This document shows, piece by piece, positions 10,513-24,626 of a DNA stretch of 60,381 bases. This stretch comes from an uncultured Alcaligenaceae bacterium (GTDB lineage Bacteria; Pseudomonadota; Gammaproteobacteria; Burkholderiales; Burkholderiaceae_B). Under the pieces are notes generated by a model. The model made no database searches and had not been told where the DNA came from. It worked only from the letters and a program-made list of their open reading frames with translations. Each line of letters opens with the position of its first letter. The first letter of the stretch is position 1. The DNA is taken from contig CALBMZ010000154.1 in the NCBI GenBank assembly GCA_937896225.1, positions 1 through 60,381 of the forward strand, read 5' to 3'. A program made the translations under genes and the position numbers.

Positions 10513-11070
10513 TTACAAAACACGACTGCGATACTCACCTGTGCGGGTATCGATTTCAATTTTGTCGCCAATGTCGCAAAACAATGGCACAGGCAATTCA
10601 TGCCCAGTGGCAAGCTTTGCTGGTTTCATGACTTTACCTGAAGTGTCACCGCGAACGGCAGGTTCGGTGTAAATGATTTCACGAACCAACATGTTGGGTA
10701 ATTCAAGTGAAATGGCACGGCCTTCATAAAACACGACTTCAACAGCCATGCCTTCTTCCAGGTAAAACAAAGCATCACCCATGCTGTCAGCTTCGATTTC
10801 TAATTGGTTGTATTCGTCGTCCATAAACACATACATAGGGTCTGCGAAGTAAGAGTAGGTGCACTCTTTACGATCAAGCATGACCAATGTAAATTTTTCG
10901 TCAGCTTTATAAACTGATTCGCTAGCTGAACCAGTCAACAAGTTTTTAAGCTTGAGTTTGACTACAGCTGAATTACGGCCAGACTTGTTGAATTCTGCAC
11001 GTTGAACAACTAAGGGCTCATTGCCCACCATGATGACATTGCCGACGCGTAATTCTTGTGCGTTTTTCAT
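10513..11070 (-). CDS. efp: Translation elongation factor P
   Basis: Full-length EF-P fold (185 aa); Arg at position 32 in '[12 protein letters not shown]'; C-terminal '[17 protein letters not shown]'. Confidence 0.97.
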   Translation of the reverse strand: MKNAQELRVGNVIMVGNEPLVVQRAEFNKSGRNSAVVKLKLKNLLTGSASESVYKADEKFTLVMLDRKECTYSYFADPMYVFMDDEYNQLEIEADSMGDALFYLEEGMAVEVVFYEGRAISLELPNMLVREIIYTEPAVRGDTSGKVMKPAKLATGHELPVPLFCDIGDKIEIDTRTGEYRSRVL

Positions 11071-11150
11071 ACTATAAAGCTCCGTTAGGGGGTGCCCCGT
11101 GCCTCAATAGCCAGAGCCAATATGATGTAAAGCCTATCATTCTAGCCTGA

Positions 11151-12341
11151 CTAAGTGTTTTTCGTCTTTTCATGGCAAAAATGAGTAAGTTTTGTGGCTA
11201 AATCGGGCAAAATAGCCAATTTTTGTACGTATTGAATTGTAGTTTGTTGCCAATTGAACCAGTTTTCAGCGCTTAGGGCATCAAGCAGTGCTGTTTCAAG
11301 TTGATCTAACTGGTTGGCTGATGACCACGCTAACATGGCCTCTTTGACAGGTTGGGGCAACTCAGTGCTAGCCAACCAAGCATTGAGTTTGGTCAGGTGG
11401 GTATTTTCTGTTTGGCGATAAATATGCCAGATGAGGGGTTTACCAGCCCATAACGCACGCACAAAAGAATCTTCACCGCGCACCACATTCAAGTTCATCG
11501 ACCACAACAATTTATCATAATCAGCTTGCGTTAAAAAAGGAATGCGTTGCCACGTCACACTGGGTGACGTGATCAAGTTACCAGGCAAACTCACCCCCTC
11601 AGGAATAAGAACATGAATATTTTTTTGTTGCTGTGTTTCAGTTTGTGTTGAGTCTAATATGCAAGAAGATTGTAGGGTGTGATGAAGATGAGAGGCTTGC
11701 GAAGCGTTCCATTTAGATAAGCGGTTTAAAGCATTAAAAAATGATTGAAAGGGGGCCTGAGGGTAAGCAAATAATGATACATAAAAAGGACGAGGTGCAT
11801 GGGGGTTAATAGGCACCCCAATATGCTCCAAAAAATGATTTTGCTGCGCCATGTCAGCTTGCCAACCATCACGCTCTTGAATGATGTTTCGCTCTCGAAT
11901 TAAGCCCGCAGTTAGGTTGGTGAAGCCTGGGTAAAAAAAAGTAGGGTTCAACCCATCTGATCGTTTTGAGCTTAAACCGTGATGCGACTCAACCCATGGT
12001 TCGGCACTTAAATACTCAAGCTCAACCCAGCATGGGTTTGATTCAGCAGACATACGTTTAAGCCAATCGGCTCCTAAAGGGCAGCAAAAGCTGCTGATCA
12101 CAATAGGGTAGGGCTTTGGGGGCGCTGTATCTTTGACCCATCGACGAATATCAATCTGGTCGATCGTTTGCTGATCAGCTTGCGCGATGATACGAGGCTC
12201 AATGCGTGCAAAAACATTTAAATCATCAACCCATAAACGAAGCGAGATACCGTGTTCTTTATTAAGCTGTTTGGCTAAGCGCCAAGTGACCCCAATGTCA
12301 CCATAATGGTCAATCACTTGACAAAAAAGATCAGCCTGCAT
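11151..12341 (-). CDS. earP: EF-P arginine rhamnosyltransferase EarP
   Basis: 'DLFCQVIDHYGDIGVTWRLAKQL' and 'NLNVVRGEDSFVRALWAGKPLIWHIYRQ' are EarP hallmarks; adjacent to efp. Confidence 0.95.
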   Translation of the reverse strand: MQADLFCQVIDHYGDIGVTWRLAKQLNKEHGISLRLWVDDLNVFARIEPRIIAQADQQTIDQIDIRRWVKDTAPPKPYPIVISSFCCPLGADWLKRMSAESNPCWVELEYLSAEPWVESHHGLSSKRSDGLNPTFFYPGFTNLTAGLIRERNIIQERDGWQADMAQQNHFLEHIGVPINPHAPRPFYVSLFAYPQAPFQSFFNALNRLSKWNASQASHLHHTLQSSCILDSTQTETQQQKNIHVLIPEGVSLPGNLITSPSVTWQRIPFLTQADYDKLLWSMNLNVVRGEDSFVRALWAGKPLIWHIYRQTENTHLTKLNAWLASTELPQPVKEAMLAWSSANQLDQLETALLDALSAENWFNWQQTTIQYVQKLAILPDLATKLTHFCHEKTKNT

Positions 12342-12349
12342 CGTTTAAA

Positions 12350-13555
12350 TTAATGGAACCTAACAGGCGTTTCATCAATGTCATCAGGTAGTTCTGCGTG
12401 AACCAATTCACCAAGGGGGTTGGGAAAATGTGGCGCACCGCAATCTTCGCAATATTCTAAGTTCATCAAGGCAGGTAAACGTCGTACTTCCATGACTCCA
12501 CTTTCTTGCAAAACAGCTACGATTTTTTCTATGGTGTTGAGTTTGTTGTCTTCGAGCTCGGCACTAATCAAGTCTTCAAATAAAAACATGGGCCAAACGA
12601 TGCCATATAAAACAGTATTGTGACCTTTTTCAGTCACACTTAAGCGATACTCTTCAACTCTGTGTTCACCAAAACCTGCAATAACAGCTCGAAAGGTTTC
12701 GGGTTTTTTATTCATCACCAAGCACAACCAATTGATGGCCGCTTTAATCGTTAAGGGTCTAAGGCGTTTGTCGGCTTCACGTAAATTGACGTAATAGGCG
12801 TCAGGCAGCACGGTGTCAAACTCGCAACCAGGTAGTAACGGTGTCAAACTGCTGGCCATAGCCTTAGACCATTTGGGTGAACACTTTTCACGACGATCTT
12901 CAGTGTTTTCTTGCCACTTAAAGATGGGTGCGTTGATTGGGGCAACAACGGCCATCACAATGTATCGTGAGTCGGCTAACATACCAATGTGTTCGGGCTC
13001 ATCGTTGAGTTTCGGCAACTTACCTTCTTCGGAAATGGCTAATTGCGCCATCTGTTGCGTCCAATGAAACGTTTCTGAAAATGACTGAGACATTTGATCA
13101 AGACTAATAAGTTGAGGCACGATCGTTAAGGTCAAGTTGCTGGCTAATACCTGCTCATGCATGGCTTGTGTAAGCGTCTGTAATTGACTGGTGTTTAGGG
13201 TATGGTTTGGTATTTGGTATCGTGTCCAGCATACGACGGGCGCCGATATCAAGAGCACTTGCCAGCGTTCCCCCTCAATTTCAATGATGCATGAGCTTGA
13301 TAGGTTTTCAGCCAGTTCAATTAACGCCTCGAAGCCGCCATGGTGGTGTTCAGACAAATACTCAAGCGCTGTTTCAAGGGGTTTTTCTTTGCCTGATTTT
13401 AGAATTTTTTCCAGGGCTTCAATTATCTTGATTTCCCAAAACTGATCTTCTAAACGGCAACCCGATTGATCAAGCGCGATGCACCAATCAATGAGGCGTT
13501 TAGCTTCTCGGCCTAGGCGAGGTGAAGCAGGCTTGTGGGGTTTAAGCATAATCAA
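12350..13555 (-). CDS. DUF2863 family protein
   Basis: Resembles the Burkholderiales DUF2863 family ('CEDCGAPHFPNPLGELVHAELPDD' C-terminus, AAINWLCLVM..., position after earP). Confidence 0.7.
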   Translation of the reverse strand: MIMLKPHKPASPRLGREAKRLIDWCIALDQSGCRLEDQFWEIKIIEALEKILKSGKEKPLETALEYLSEHHHGGFEALIELAENLSSSCIIEIEGERWQVLLISAPVVCWTRYQIPNHTLNTSQLQTLTQAMHEQVLASNLTLTIVPQLISLDQMSQSFSETFHWTQQMAQLAISEEGKLPKLNDEPEHIGMLADSRYIVMAVVAPINAPIFKWQENTEDRREKCSPKWSKAMASSLTPLLPGCEFDTVLPDAYYVNLREADKRLRPLTIKAAINWLCLVMNKKPETFRAVIAGFGEHRVEEYRLSVTEKGHNTVLYGIVWPMFLFEDLISAELEDNKLNTIEKIVAVLQESGVMEVRRLPALMNLEYCEDCGAPHFPNPLGELVHAELPDDIDETPVRFH

Positions 13556-13610
13556 TCTTAAATCAATCTATTCTAACGTGCTTAGCCGTTAAGTGTCGTT
13601 CATTAAACGT

Positions 13611-16346
<2,736 letters not shown>

Positions 16347-16705
16347 GACGATTATTCCCTAAAGGTGAAGCCTATGAATAGCTTAATACTTTCTGGGCAG
16401 AAAACCAAAGAAACAATTTACAAATAATTATTTAAAGACGATTATTATTTATATCAGATAAATAGAGATAATCACAAGATGCTGCGGGGTTCTCCTTTGG
16501 CTTCCAAGTGAACGCCGTTCTCAACCCTTCGCGGGGGCAGTTTCTTAAGAGTATTAGCCAATAGGGGCTGATTTTTTTTGTTGAAAATATGAAGCGCTCG
16601 CGCAATTCAACGGCATTAGATCCGAACATGGCAATCCCAATTTTCAACACAGATCGGCATGGCGCAAGAAACTCGAGTATTGTTGCAATGCTAAACGTAT
16701 GGACT

Positions 16706-16749
16706 ACTCATCAAGGTTGTACAGGTGCCTACACACAACCTTGATGAGT
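16706..16749 (-). other. Perfect 15-bp inverted repeat (stem-loop) just downstream of acnB
   Basis: ACTCATCAAGGTTGT - 14 nt - ACAACCTTGATGAGT; no U-tract follows on the acnB (minus) strand. Confidence 0.8.
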
Positions 16750-16762
16750 TAAAAACAGATGC

Positions 16763-19348
16763 TTAATTACCTACTGAATCAGCAACGTCTTTATAGTCTG
16801 CCATTTTGTCAAAACTTAAGTACTGGTAAATCTTGTCGCTGTTCTGATCGATGACACCCATGTCGGCCATGTACTCTTCACGAGTAGGAATTTTACCCAA
16901 ACGTGAACAAATAGCGGCCAACTCAGCTGAACCTAAATACACATTGGCATTTTTACCTAAGCGATTGGGGAAATTACGGGTACTGGTTGACATCACTGTG
17001 GCGCCCTCGCGAACTTGGGCTTGGTTGCCCATACACAACGAACAACCCGGCATTTCGGTGCGTGCACCCGCCGTGCCAAATACGCCGTAGTGGCCTTCTT
17101 CGCTCAACTGTTGGGCATCCATTTTGGTTGGGGGGGCAACCCACAACTTAACAGGAATGTCACGCTTACCTTCAAGTAACTTTGATGCGGCGCGGAAGTG
17201 ACCAATATTGGTCATGCAACTGCCGATAAACACTTCGTCGATTTTGACACCGGCCACTTCAGACAACGTTTTCACGTCATCTGGGTCGTTGGGGCAAGCC
17301 AAAATCGGCTCAACGATATCGCTCATGTCAATTTCGATGACCGTGTTGTACTCGGCGTCAGCATCAGGGGCCAACAGTTTAGGATCAGCTAACCACTGCT
17401 CCATTGCGTGAATACGGCGCATCATGCTGCGCTCGTCTTCGTAACCGTTGGCGATCATCCATTTAAGCATCACAATATTGCTGTTTAAATATTCAATGAT
17501 GGGTTCTTTGTTCAAATGCACGGTGCAACCCGCAGCTGAACGCTCGGCTGACGCATCAGACAACTCAAATGCTTGCTCAACTTTTAGGTCGGGTAAGCCT
17601 TCGATTTCTAAAATGCGACCTGAAAAAATGTTTTTCTTGCCTTGCTTTTCAACGGTTAACAAACCAGCCTTAATCGCGTAAAGCGGAATGGAATTGACCA
17701 AGTCACGCAAGGTCACGCCAGGCTGCATTTTGCCTTTGAAACGCACTAAAACTGACTCGGGCATATCAAGCGGCATCACACCGGTTGCAGCAGCAAACGC
17801 CACCAAGCCTGACCCGGCGGGAAAACTGATGCCAATCGGGAAGCGGGTGTGTGAATCGCCACCGGTACCGACTGTATCGGGTAACAACATACGGTTGAGC
17901 CATGAGTGAATGACACCGTCACCAGGGCGTAATGAAATGCCACCACGAGTGCTAATGAACTCTGGCAAAGTGTGGTGTGTTTTGACGTCAACAGGCTTAG
18001 GGTAGGCAGCCGTGTGGCAGAACGATTGCATCACTAAGTCTGAAGAAAAGCCTAAACAAGCCAAGTCTTTCAACTCGTCACGTGTCATCGGGCCCGTGGT
18101 GTCTTGGCTACCAACAGACGTCATGTGAGGCTCGCAATACGTGCCAGGACGAACGCCTTGACCTTCAAGTAGACCACAGGCGCGGCCGACCATTTTTTGA
18201 GCCAAAGTGAAACCTTTGCCGCTGTCAACAGGGTCTTGTGGCAAACGGAATAAGGTTGAAGGGGGTAAGCCCAATACTTGACGTGCTTTTGTCGTGAGGC
18301 CGCGACCAATGATGAGGGGAATACGGCCGCCCGCACGCACTTCGTCAAACAACACATCTGATTTGACTTTGAATTCAGCAATCACTTTGCCATCTTTTAA
18401 AGCTTTGCCTTCATAAGCACGCAATTCAATGACGTCACCCATATTCATGTCTGACACATCAAGTTCGATTGGCAAGGCGCCGGCATCTTCCATGGTGTTG
18501 TAAAAAATGGGGGCAATTTTGCTACCTAAACATACACCACCAAAACGCTTGTTCGGCACAAACGGAATGTCTTCACCGGTGAACCACAATACTGAGTTGG
18601 TGGCTGACTTACGTGAAGAACCTGTTCCGACCACATCGCCCACATAAGCAATGAGGTTGCCTTTTTCTTTCAGGCTTTCCAGTAACTTGATGGGGCCGAT
18701 TTTGCCCGCATCGTCAGGCTCGTTACCTGGGCGCGGGTTTTTCAACATCGCTAAAGCATGAAGGGGAATGTCAGGCCGTGTCCAGGCGTCAGGGGCAGGT
18801 GACAAATCGTCTGTATTGGTTTCGCCCGTGACCTTGAATACAGTGAGTTTGATTGACTCAGGGAATTCAGGGCGGCTGGTGAACCACTCGGCATCAGCCC
18901 AGCTTTGCATGACGCCTTTGGCGTTGGCGCTACCTTTCTTGGCTTTTTCTTGTACGTCGTGAAAGGCGTCAAACATGAGCAAGGTTTTCTTTAAACTTTC
19001 GGCGGCAATGCTACCTACCACTTCGTCGTCAATTAACTCGACGAGCGCTGAAATATTGAAGCCACCCAGCATGGTGCCTAACAGTTCTGTGGCTTTTTCT
19101 CGGCTGATGAGTGAACACTTTTCTGTGCCGTGTGCCACGGCAGCCAAGTAAGATGCCTTCACTTTCGCGGCATCGTCAACACCAGCAGGTACACGGTTAA
19201 TAATTAAGTCGACTAAAAATTCAGCCTCGCCAGCTGGAGGTGATTTGAGCAACTCAATTAATTCAGCGGTTTGCTGAGCTGTAAGCGGGAGGGGAGGAAT
19301 ACCTAAGCTCGCGCGTTCAGCAACGTGGTCACGATACTCTTTCAACAT
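16763..19348 (-). CDS. acnB: Aconitate hydratase B / 2-methylisocitrate dehydratase
   Basis: 861 aa; N-terminal '[22 protein letters not shown]', '[13 protein letters not shown]', '[13 protein letters not shown]'. Confidence 0.97.
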   Translation of the reverse strand: MLKEYRDHVAERASLGIPPLPLTAQQTAELIELLKSPPAGEAEFLVDLIINRVPAGVDDAAKVKASYLAAVAHGTEKCSLISREKATELLGTMLGGFNISALVELIDDEVVGSIAAESLKKTLLMFDAFHDVQEKAKKGSANAKGVMQSWADAEWFTSRPEFPESIKLTVFKVTGETNTDDLSPAPDAWTRPDIPLHALAMLKNPRPGNEPDDAGKIGPIKLLESLKEKGNLIAYVGDVVGTGSSRKSATNSVLWFTGEDIPFVPNKRFGGVCLGSKIAPIFYNTMEDAGALPIELDVSDMNMGDVIELRAYEGKALKDGKVIAEFKVKSDVLFDEVRAGGRIPLIIGRGLTTKARQVLGLPPSTLFRLPQDPVDSGKGFTLAQKMVGRACGLLEGQGVRPGTYCEPHMTSVGSQDTTGPMTRDELKDLACLGFSSDLVMQSFCHTAAYPKPVDVKTHHTLPEFISTRGGISLRPGDGVIHSWLNRMLLPDTVGTGGDSHTRFPIGISFPAGSGLVAFAAATGVMPLDMPESVLVRFKGKMQPGVTLRDLVNSIPLYAIKAGLLTVEKQGKKNIFSGRILEIEGLPDLKVEQAFELSDASAERSAAGCTVHLNKEPIIEYLNSNIVMLKWMIANGYEDERSMMRRIHAMEQWLADPKLLAPDADAEYNTVIEIDMSDIVEPILACPNDPDDVKTLSEVAGVKIDEVFIGSCMTNIGHFRAASKLLEGKRDIPVKLWVAPPTKMDAQQLSEEGHYGVFGTAGARTEMPGCSLCMGNQAQVREGATVMSTSTRNFPNRLGKNANVYLGSAELAAICSRLGKIPTREEYMADMGVIDQNSDKIYQYLSFDKMADYKDVADSVGN

Positions 19349-19412
19349 GATGGTTAACCTTTACAAAAAATATTAAAAAAAACAATCTAAACGCTTCATC
19401 GGGCTTGCGTAC

Positions 19413-19694
19413 TCACGAACCCACGACTAAGTCTTGGTAACTAGGATGGCGATCGATATAAAGAGCTGAGTAAGAACACATCGGAACAATCGACCAGCCT
19501 TCTAGACGTGCATGATCTAATGCAAAGCGCGTTAAAGCGCCGGCTAAACCACGACCACCGACTGCCTCGGGCACGCCTGTATGTGTAATGGTCATGGTTT
19601 GACCGTTAAGGTGATAGTCGAGCACACAGGCATGGCCATCAACTTCACAAGTAAAGCGGTGCTCTTGGGGGCGATGAATAATGGCTTCTGTCAT
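19413..19694 (-). CDS. Small GNAT (YjdJ-type) N-acetyltransferase
   Basis: 93 aa with 'HTGVPEAVGGRGLAGALTRFALDHAR' and 'PMCSYSALYIDRHPSYQDLV', typical of short YjdJ-like GNAT proteins. Confidence 0.88.
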   Translation of the reverse strand: MTEAIIHRPQEHRFTCEVDGHACVLDYHLNGQTMTITHTGVPEAVGGRGLAGALTRFALDHARLEGWSIVPMCSYSALYIDRHPSYQDLVVGS

Positions 19695-19695
19695 C

Positions 19696-21147
19696 TTAAA
19701 TCACGTACATGTCAACGTATTCATGAACGGGCATCGTTTCAAGTGCTTTTTGATCAAGCGAAACCTGCAAAATACGAGCTTGTTGCTTGGTGGGGAACAT
19801 ACGCGCTAAGTTTGTACGGAATTTCGCTTCAAGCAAGGGAATGCCGTCGGTACGACGGCTCTTATGGCCGATTGGGTATTCGCAAACGATTTCATCAAGC
19901 TTTGTGCCATCGTTAAACTCAACCGTTAAAGCATTGGCAATCGAGCGCTTTTCAGGGTCGTGATAGTCTTTCGTGAACTGCGTGTCTTCAACGCATTCCA
20001 TCTTGTCACGTAAAACATCAATGCGGGGGTCAGAGGCAATATTGTCTTCATAATCTGAAGCAGTTAAACGGCCCATCAAGATGGGTAAGGCAACCATGTA
20101 TTGAATGCAGTGGTCACGATCTGCTGGGTTATTCAATGGGCCTTTTTTATCAATGATACGAATACATGCTTCATGCGTGCGAATCGTAATCTTTTTGATG
20201 TCTTCTGGCGTTTTGCCTGCAGCGGCTAATTTGTGATGAATGTCCATCGCACATTCAACGGCTGTTTGCGAATGGAATTCAGCTGGGAACGAAATTTTAA
20301 ATAAGACGTTTTCCATCACATAGCTGCCGTATGGGCGTTGAAACTTAAAGGGCTGGCCTTTGAATAAGACGTCGTAAAATCCCCAAGTTTTAGCAGATAG
20401 CACCGATGGGTAACCCATTTCACCCGTTTTAGCGATTAAGGCTAAACGAACGGCACGGCTAGTGGCATCGCCTGCAGCCCAACTTTTACGGCTACCCGTG
20501 TTAGGGCTGTGCCGATAGGTACGTAAGCTTTGACCGTCAACCCAGGCCAATGACACAGCGTTTAAGACTTCGTCACGGTTTAAACCCAACATTTGGGCAA
20601 CCACTGCAGTCGATGCCACTTTAACTAACACGACGTGATCAAGACCTACTTTGTTAAATGAATTTTCTAGGGCAATGCAACCTTGAATTTCGTGGGCTTT
20701 AATCATGCCAGTTAACACATCGCGCATGGTTAAGGGTGATTTGCCTGCTGCAACCGCATTGCGTGATAACCAATCGGCTGTGGCTAAAATACCGCCTAAA
20801 TTGTCTGATGGGTGACCCCATTCAGCCGCTAACCACGTGTCATTAAAATCTAACCAACGAATCATGGTGCCAATATTAAAGGCTGCTTGCACGGGGTCAA
20901 GTTGAAATTGTGTGCCAGGTACTTTGGCTCCGTTGGGTACGACAGTACCGGGAACGATCGGGCCCATTAATTTTTTGCATGCAGGGTACTCGAGCGCTTC
21001 GAGGCCACAACCCAGCGTATCAATTAAGCAGTTACGTGCTGTTTCATAAGCAACATCGCTTTTGATTTCGTAATTTAAAACATAATCAACGATATCAACT
21101 AAAACTTGATCGGGTTCAGGGCGAACATTAGAAATGTGAGCAGACAT
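19696..21147 (-). CDS. prpD: 2-methylcitrate dehydratase
   Basis: 483 aa MmgE/PrpD family; '[33 protein letters not shown]'; in cluster with prpC/prpB. Confidence 0.96.
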   Translation of the reverse strand: MSAHISNVRPEPDQVLVDIVDYVLNYEIKSDVAYETARNCLIDTLGCGLEALEYPACKKLMGPIVPGTVVPNGAKVPGTQFQLDPVQAAFNIGTMIRWLDFNDTWLAAEWGHPSDNLGGILATADWLSRNAVAAGKSPLTMRDVLTGMIKAHEIQGCIALENSFNKVGLDHVVLVKVASTAVVAQMLGLNRDEVLNAVSLAWVDGQSLRTYRHSPNTGSRKSWAAGDATSRAVRLALIAKTGEMGYPSVLSAKTWGFYDVLFKGQPFKFQRPYGSYVMENVLFKISFPAEFHSQTAVECAMDIHHKLAAAGKTPEDIKKITIRTHEACIRIIDKKGPLNNPADRDHCIQYMVALPILMGRLTASDYEDNIASDPRIDVLRDKMECVEDTQFTKDYHDPEKRSIANALTVEFNDGTKLDEIVCEYPIGHKSRRTDGIPLLEAKFRTNLARMFPTKQQARILQVSLDQKALETMPVHEYVDMYVI

Positions 21148-21201
21148 TTATTTTTCCAGATAAAAGATAGGTCGTTTAAAGTGAGGCGGCCAATAAAAAA
21201 A

Positions 21202-22395
21202 TTAACGGCGGCGATTAATCGGTACAAACTTCAAGTTTTCAGGGCCAACATAATTCGCGGTTGGGCGAATAATTTTGTTGTCAACGCGTTGTTCAAGAAC
21301 ATGAGCTGCCCAACCGGCTGTTCGGGCAATTACAAACAACGGTGTAAACATTGCGGTGGGAACGCCCATCATGTGATAAGAGACAGCTGAGAACCAATCA
21401 AGATTTGGAAACATTTTTTTGACGTCCCACATGACAGTTTCTAGGCGATTGGCAATGTCAAACATTTTGGCATTGCCCATTTTTTTAGACAAGCGATGCG
21501 CCACGTCTTTAATGACTTTATTGCGGGGGTCTGAAATGGTGTAAACGGGGTGCCCAAAGCCAATCACGACCTCTTTGTTTTCAACTCGAACACGAATATC
21601 TGCTTCGGCTTGATCAGGCGTGTCGTAACGTTTTTGTATTTCGAAAGCGGCTTCGTTTGCACCACCATGTTTGGGGCCGCGTAATGCACCAATGGCACCC
21701 GTTATCGCGGAGAACATATCTGAGCCAGTGCCAGCAATCACACGAGCCGTGAAGGTAGAAGCATTGAACTCGTGTTCTGCATATAAATTTAATGACGTGT
21801 GCATGGCGTGTACCCATTCAGCATCGGGTTTACGGCCATGTAAAAGATGCAAGAAGTGACCACCAATGCTGTCATCATCTGTTTGTACGTCAATGATGCG
21901 ACCGTTGTGACTGAAATGATACCAATACAGCAATGCAGAACCCAGGCTGGCAATGAGGCGATCGGCAATATCTCGCGCCTCAGGTGCGTTGTGGTTATCT
22001 TTTTCAGGCAATACACAACCTAAAACTGAGGTTGCGGTTCGCATGACGTCCATGGGGTGGCTGGCAGCGGGGAGGGCCTCAAGTGCAGTTTGTAATTGTG
22101 CCGGTAAGCCACGCAGGCTTTTTAGTTTGGTTTTGTAAGCAACCAGTTCATTTTTGTTGGGCAGTTTGCCATGAATCAGTAAGTGAGCAATTTCTTCAAA
22201 CTCACAGCGGTCGGCAAAATCAAGCACATCATAGCCACAGTAATGAAGATCGTTACCTGTGCGGCCAACGGTACATAGGGATGTATTGCCTGCAATAACA
22301 CCTGAAAGTGCGACTGATTTTTTTACCTTTGGGGCTGCAGGTGCTGTAACGGCAGCAGCAGGTTTGACAGCTTGTTTGGTTGCTTTGGTGACCAT
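21202..22395 (-). CDS. prpC: 2-methylcitrate synthase
   Basis: Citrate synthase family with '[30 protein letters not shown]' and '[14 protein letters not shown]'; extended Ala-rich N-terminus. Confidence 0.95.
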   Translation of the reverse strand: MVTKATKQAVKPAAAVTAPAAPKVKKSVALSGVIAGNTSLCTVGRTGNDLHYCGYDVLDFADRCEFEEIAHLLIHGKLPNKNELVAYKTKLKSLRGLPAQLQTALEALPAASHPMDVMRTATSVLGCVLPEKDNHNAPEARDIADRLIASLGSALLYWYHFSHNGRIIDVQTDDDSIGGHFLHLLHGRKPDAEWVHAMHTSLNLYAEHEFNASTFTARVIAGTGSDMFSAITGAIGALRGPKHGGANEAAFEIQKRYDTPDQAEADIRVRVENKEVVIGFGHPVYTISDPRNKVIKDVAHRLSKKMGNAKMFDIANRLETVMWDVKKMFPNLDWFSAVSYHMMGVPTAMFTPLFVIARTAGWAAHVLEQRVDNKIIRPTANYVGPENLKFVPINRRR

Positions 22396-22445
22396 ATTTA
22401 AAACTCCTTTGGGTGAAAACCTCGCACCGGTCGATCAATAAAAAT

Positions 22446-23333
22446 TTATTTGCCTTGCATAAATAAAGTATCTAGCTTCTTTTCAAACTCGTGATAACCA
22501 ATACGTTCGTATAATTCTTCACGTGTTTGCATCGTGTGCAAGACACTCTTTTGTGTGCCTTCTTTACGAATGGCTTCGTAAACGGCTTCAGCCGCTTTAT
22601 TCATGGCCCTAAATGCTGAAAGAGGGTAGAGCACCATGGCAACGTGTACTGATCTTAACTCTTCAACTGTAAACAATGGGGTGGCGCCAAACTCGGTAAT
22701 GTTGGCTAAAACCGGTACGTTAACGGCTTTCACAAAACGTTCATAAGTAGGCAGATCGTAAGCCGCTTCAGCAAAAATGGCATCGGCGCCAGCCTCAACA
22801 CAAGCCAGCGCGCGCTCAATGGCGGCATCTACCCCTAGAACGGCGATGGCATCGGTGCGCGCAATGATGTAGAACGCGTCATCAGTTCTGGCATCGGCCG
22901 CAGCCTTGACGCGGTCTGCCATTTCGCCGGTGGTAACAATTTCTTTACCAGGGCGGTGACCGCAACGTTTGGCACCGACTTGGTCTTCAATGTGGCAAGC
23001 TGCCGCACCAAATTTAATGAGGCTTTTTACCGTTCGAGCAATGTTAAAAGCGGAAGGGCCAAAACCGGTATCAATATCAACTAAAAGGGGTACATCACAG
23101 ACGTCGGTAATACGACGAATATCAGTGAGGACATCATCAAGCGTATTGATGCCTAAGTCTGGCAAACCCAATGAACCTGCAGCAACCCCACCACCGGAAA
23201 GGTAAATGGCTTTGTACCCGCTACGTTTTGCCAATAAGGCATGGTTGGCGTTAATAGCACCAATAATTTGAAGAGGAGATTCTTCAGCAAGCGCATTTCT
23301 AAAGCGCTGACCAGCAGATTGTGGTTGAGTCAT
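22446..23333 (-). CDS. prpB: Methylisocitrate lyase
   Basis: '[12 protein letters not shown]' ICL-family catalytic motif; 295 aa; '[14 protein letters not shown]'. Confidence 0.96.
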   Translation of the reverse strand: MTQPQSAGQRFRNALAEESPLQIIGAINANHALLAKRSGYKAIYLSGGGVAAGSLGLPDLGINTLDDVLTDIRRITDVCDVPLLVDIDTGFGPSAFNIARTVKSLIKFGAAACHIEDQVGAKRCGHRPGKEIVTTGEMADRVKAAADARTDDAFYIIARTDAIAVLGVDAAIERALACVEAGADAIFAEAAYDLPTYERFVKAVNVPVLANITEFGATPLFTVEELRSVHVAMVLYPLSAFRAMNKAAEAVYEAIRKEGTQKSVLHTMQTREELYERIGYHEFEKKLDTLFMQGK

Positions 23334-23367
23334 GTTTAAGATTCCGAAAGATCAAGACAAAAGATCA

Positions 23368-23394
23368 ATAAAAAAGGCCTGTCATGCAGGCCCC
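23368..23394 (-). terminator. Intrinsic terminator downstream of mdh
   Basis: GGCCTG-CATGA-CAGGCC hairpin followed by TTTTTT on the minus strand. Confidence 0.8.
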
Positions 23395-23402
23395 TGTCAA
23401 CA

Positions 23403-24392
23403 TTACTTCAATAATGCTGCGACACCTTCGCGCTCTTCGAGCAACTCTTTCAAGGTGAAGTCCATTCTTTCACGTGAGAACGCATCAATTTCTAAGTCAG
23501 TTACACGGTGATATTGGCCGCCTTCGCAGATGACCGGTACGCCGTACATAATGCCTTCTGGAATGCCGTAAGAGCCGTCTGACGGAATACCCATTGTGAC
23601 CCATTTGCCAGCTGAACCCAAGACCCAGTCATGTATATGATCAATCGCAGCATTTGCGGCTGATGCTGCAGAAGATAAACCGCGCGCTTCAATAATGGCT
23701 GCGCCGCGTTTGCCGACCGTTGGTAAAAATGTGTCACGATTCCAGACGTCGTCATTTATGAGTTTGACAACACTTTGGCCGCCAATGGTGGCAAAACGGT
23801 AGTCAGGGTACATCGTGGGCGAGTGGTTGCCCCAAACTGCCAGTTTTTGAATATCTGCAACAGGGCGATTCATTTTTGAAGCCAACTGTGACAAAGCACG
23901 GTTATGGTCTAAACGCAACATAGCTGTAAAGTTATGTGCCGGTAAGTCTGGTGCTGATTTCATAGCAATGTATGCGTTAGTGTTGGCAGGGTTGCCCACA
24001 ACCAACACTCGAACGTTGCGACTTGCGACGTCGTTAAGCGCTTTACCTTGAACTTTAAAAATTTCAGCATTAACCGTTAACAAATCTTTGCGTTCCATAC
24101 CTGGTCCGCGGGGGCGTGAACCAACTAACAAGGCCACATCAACATCTTTGAATGCTTCGCGGGGGTCACTGTGCGCGCTCATGCTTTGCAATAAGGGGAA
24201 CGCGCAGTCGTCAAGTTCCATCATGACGCCCTTCAGTGCTTTTTGTGCCTTTTCATCAGGTATTTCAAGTAACTGCAAAATGACAGGCTGATCTTTACCG
24301 AGCATCTCACCAGACGCGATACGAAATAAAAGGGCGTAGCCAATTTGACCAGCGGCGCCTGTAACGGCAACGCGCATAACGGGTTTAGACAT
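23403..24392 (-). CDS. mdh: Malate dehydrogenase
   Basis: '[25 protein letters not shown]', '[17 protein letters not shown]', 329 aa. Confidence 0.97.
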   Translation of the reverse strand: MSKPVMRVAVTGAAGQIGYALLFRIASGEMLGKDQPVILQLLEIPDEKAQKALKGVMMELDDCAFPLLQSMSAHSDPREAFKDVDVALLVGSRPRGPGMERKDLLTVNAEIFKVQGKALNDVASRNVRVLVVGNPANTNAYIAMKSAPDLPAHNFTAMLRLDHNRALSQLASKMNRPVADIQKLAVWGNHSPTMYPDYRFATIGGQSVVKLINDDVWNRDTFLPTVGKRGAAIIEARGLSSAASAANAAIDHIHDWVLGSAGKWVTMGIPSDGSYGIPEGIMYGVPVICEGGQYHRVTDLEIDAFSRERMDFTLKELLEEREGVAALLK

Positions 24393-24536
24393 GTGTAATT
24401 CTCCGAGAGTGACGTGAAGTAAGCATTCGACCTCAAGTGTAGCGGTTTTCCCGCATAGGCAAAGAGCACATAATGACGACTCTTTACACCTTTATTCATC
24501 TGAAATTGTAAAAGAGTCTGATTCGTCCGTCAACTA

Positions 24537-24557
24537 GTCTTATGTCTTATATAAGAC
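24537..24557. promoter_or_regulatory. Candidate GntR operator in mdh/gntR divergent region
   Basis: GTCTTAT-GTCTTAT-ATAAGAC: one direct repeat plus a perfect 14-bp palindrome GTCTTATATAAGAC, ~70 bp upstream of the gntR ATG. Confidence 0.65.
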
Positions 24558-24626
24558 AAAAGATGTTTTGCGAATTTGTTCATGCTGTGACACAATTAGA
24601 ACTTCTGATAAAACCGTTAAACCACT

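Noticed and set aside
16422-16433. AAATAATTATTT palindrome in the acnA leader
   Set aside because: Simple AT-rich palindrome, expected by chance in this composition.
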